From DATAEG01 sp963703085 (GTDB taxonomy: Bacteria; Actinomycetota; Actinomycetes; Mycobacteriales; Jatrophihabitantaceae): DNA of 64,000 bases. This document shows positions 63,401 to 64,000 of this stretch, piece by piece. Location: positions 1-64,000 of the forward strand of contig OY969789.1 in the NCBI GenBank assembly GCA_963703085.1, read 5' to 3'. Each line of letters starts with the position of its first letter. The first letter of the stretch is position 1. A model generated the notes under the pieces. The model searched no databases, was not told where the DNA came from, and saw nothing but the letters and a program-made list of their open reading frames with translations. A program made the translations under genes and the position numbers.

Positions 63401-64000
63401 TCAGCAGCCGCTGAGGAAGCGGTCGAGCACCCGGACTCCGAACTGCAGCCCGTCGATCGGAACCCGCTCGTCGATGCCGTGGAACAGGGCGGTGAAGTCG
63501 AGGTCGGGCGGCAACCGCAGAGGGGAGAATCCGAAGCAGCGGATGCCCAGCGTCGAGAACGACTTCGCGTCGGTACCGCCGCTCATCAGATACGGCACCG
63601 GTGCTGCGCCCGGGTCTTCGGCCTTCAGCGCCGCGCTCATCATGTCGACGATGTCGCCGTCGAACGTCGTCTCCACGGCAATGTCCCGAGTGATCCACTC
63701 CCGGGTGACGCCCTCACCGGCCAGCTCGTCGATCTTCGCGAGCAACTGCTCCTCCTGCTCGGGCAGGAACCGGGTGTCGATAGTGGCGTCCGCCGTGGAC
63801 GGGATGACGTTCGCCTTGTAGCCGGCGTCGAGCATCGTCGGGTTGGCGGTGTTGCGCAGCGTGGCGCCGATCATCCGCGCCATCGGGCCGAGCTTGGACA
63901 ACCCCGGCTCGGGGTCGTTGGGGTCGATCTCCAGACCGGTGAGCTTGGCGATGTGATCGAAGAACAGCTTGACCGTGTCGGTGATGACGATCGGGAACTC
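63401..64000 (-). CDS. M20-family metallopeptidase, C-terminal part (cut by window edge)
   Basis: At least 199 residues are visible and the frame is open through position 64000, so the N-terminus lies outside. The visible part has the dimerisation domain around ANVIPSTADATIDTRFLP and the C-terminal zinc-binding end around YLMSGGTDAKSF and a final FHGIDERVPI, which is typical of acetylornithine deacetylase/succinyl-diaminopimelate desuccinylase-type M20 enzymes. The substrate cannot be decided. It is upstream of ligB on the same strand. Confidence 0.88.
   Translation of the reverse strand, partial: EFPIVITDTVKLFFDHIAKLTGLEIDPNDPEPGLSKLGPMARMIGATLRNTANPTMLDAGYKANVIPSTADATIDTRFLPEQEEQLLAKIDELAGEGVTREWITRDIAVETTFDGDIVDMMSAALKAEDPGAAPVPYLMSGGTDAKSFSTLGIRCFGFSPLRLPPDLDFTALFHGIDERVPIDGLQFGVRVLDRFLSGC

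Noticed and set aside
1..64000. CRISPR array, insertion sequence, prophage or rRNA operon
   Set aside because: No regularly spaced repeats, transposase, integrase or rRNA-like sequence was found; the only tandem repeat is the 98-bp unit at 8143.

Overview
The window is a stretch of chromosome from a high-GC Gram-positive bacterium of the Actinomycetota. The evidence is a full Pup-proteasome locus (mpa, dop, pup, prcB, prcA, pafA, pafB, pafC), mycothiol biosynthesis (mshC), an F420-type LLM oxidoreductase, DUF3866, DUF3090 and DUF5703 families that are typical of actinobacteria, and strongly GC-rich codon use. The exact genus cannot be named from the sequence alone. A non-mycobacterial, non-streptomycete lineage (Frankiales/Jatrophihabitans-like) is a guess. 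I see no rRNA, tRNA, CRISPR array, insertion sequence or prophage.

Layout. (1) 1-6860, minus strand: pafB-pafC-small membrane protein-tatC-lipid kinase-helY, the classic actinobacterial order, except that the usual tatA slot holds a 68-residue membrane/coiled-coil protein that is not TatA. (2) 7047-9709: DUF3866 gene, a 98-bp tandem repeat, and pafA. (3) 9803-12356: a DHA2-type MFS efflux pump, with a probable frameshift near its start, divergent from a WYL regulator; a perfect inverted repeat lies between them. (4) 12363-19032, minus strand: the proteasome operon mpa-VOC-TSUP-dop-pup-prcB-prcA. (5) 19177-26355: lipoprotein L,D-transpeptidase, TrmI, site-2 protease, signal peptidase I, AddB-like Fe-S nuclease, HAD phosphatase, small membrane protein and a PAC2 protein.

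(6) 26503-47745, plus strand: a 21-kb cluster of PP2C phosphatase, FHA protein, Ser/Thr kinase, two giant Ig/cadherin-like plus fibronectin-III surface proteins in tandem (1984 and 2056 residues), MoxR ATPase, DUF58 protein and a membrane transglutaminase-fold protein. This matches the gene content of the 'PFNA' cluster described in Bifidobacterium. Here the giant gene is duplicated, the first copy has lost its C-terminal domain to frameshifts, and the transglutaminase domain lacks its catalytic cysteine. The set reads as a phosphorylation-controlled envelope system: a kinase and phosphatase act on the FHA protein and on one another, and a MoxR chaperone works with DUF58 and transglutaminase-like membrane partners on the giant extracellular proteins. 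That functional reading is inference.

(7) 47750-53560, mostly minus strand: mshC, then an LLM oxidoreductase-uppP-histidine phosphatase-DUF3090-SCO1664-like kinase operon, with a very strong 22-bp hairpin between the SCO1664-like gene and a convergent SRPBCC gene. (8) 53631-57907, plus strand: aldo/keto reductase, RecD2-like helicase (probable CTG start), beta-propeller lipoprotein and DUF5703 protein. (9) 57924-64000, minus strand: a secreted two-enzyme fusion (type I phosphodiesterase plus 5'-nucleotidase), ATP-dependent DNA ligase LigB, and the 3' part of an M20 peptidase cut by the window edge.
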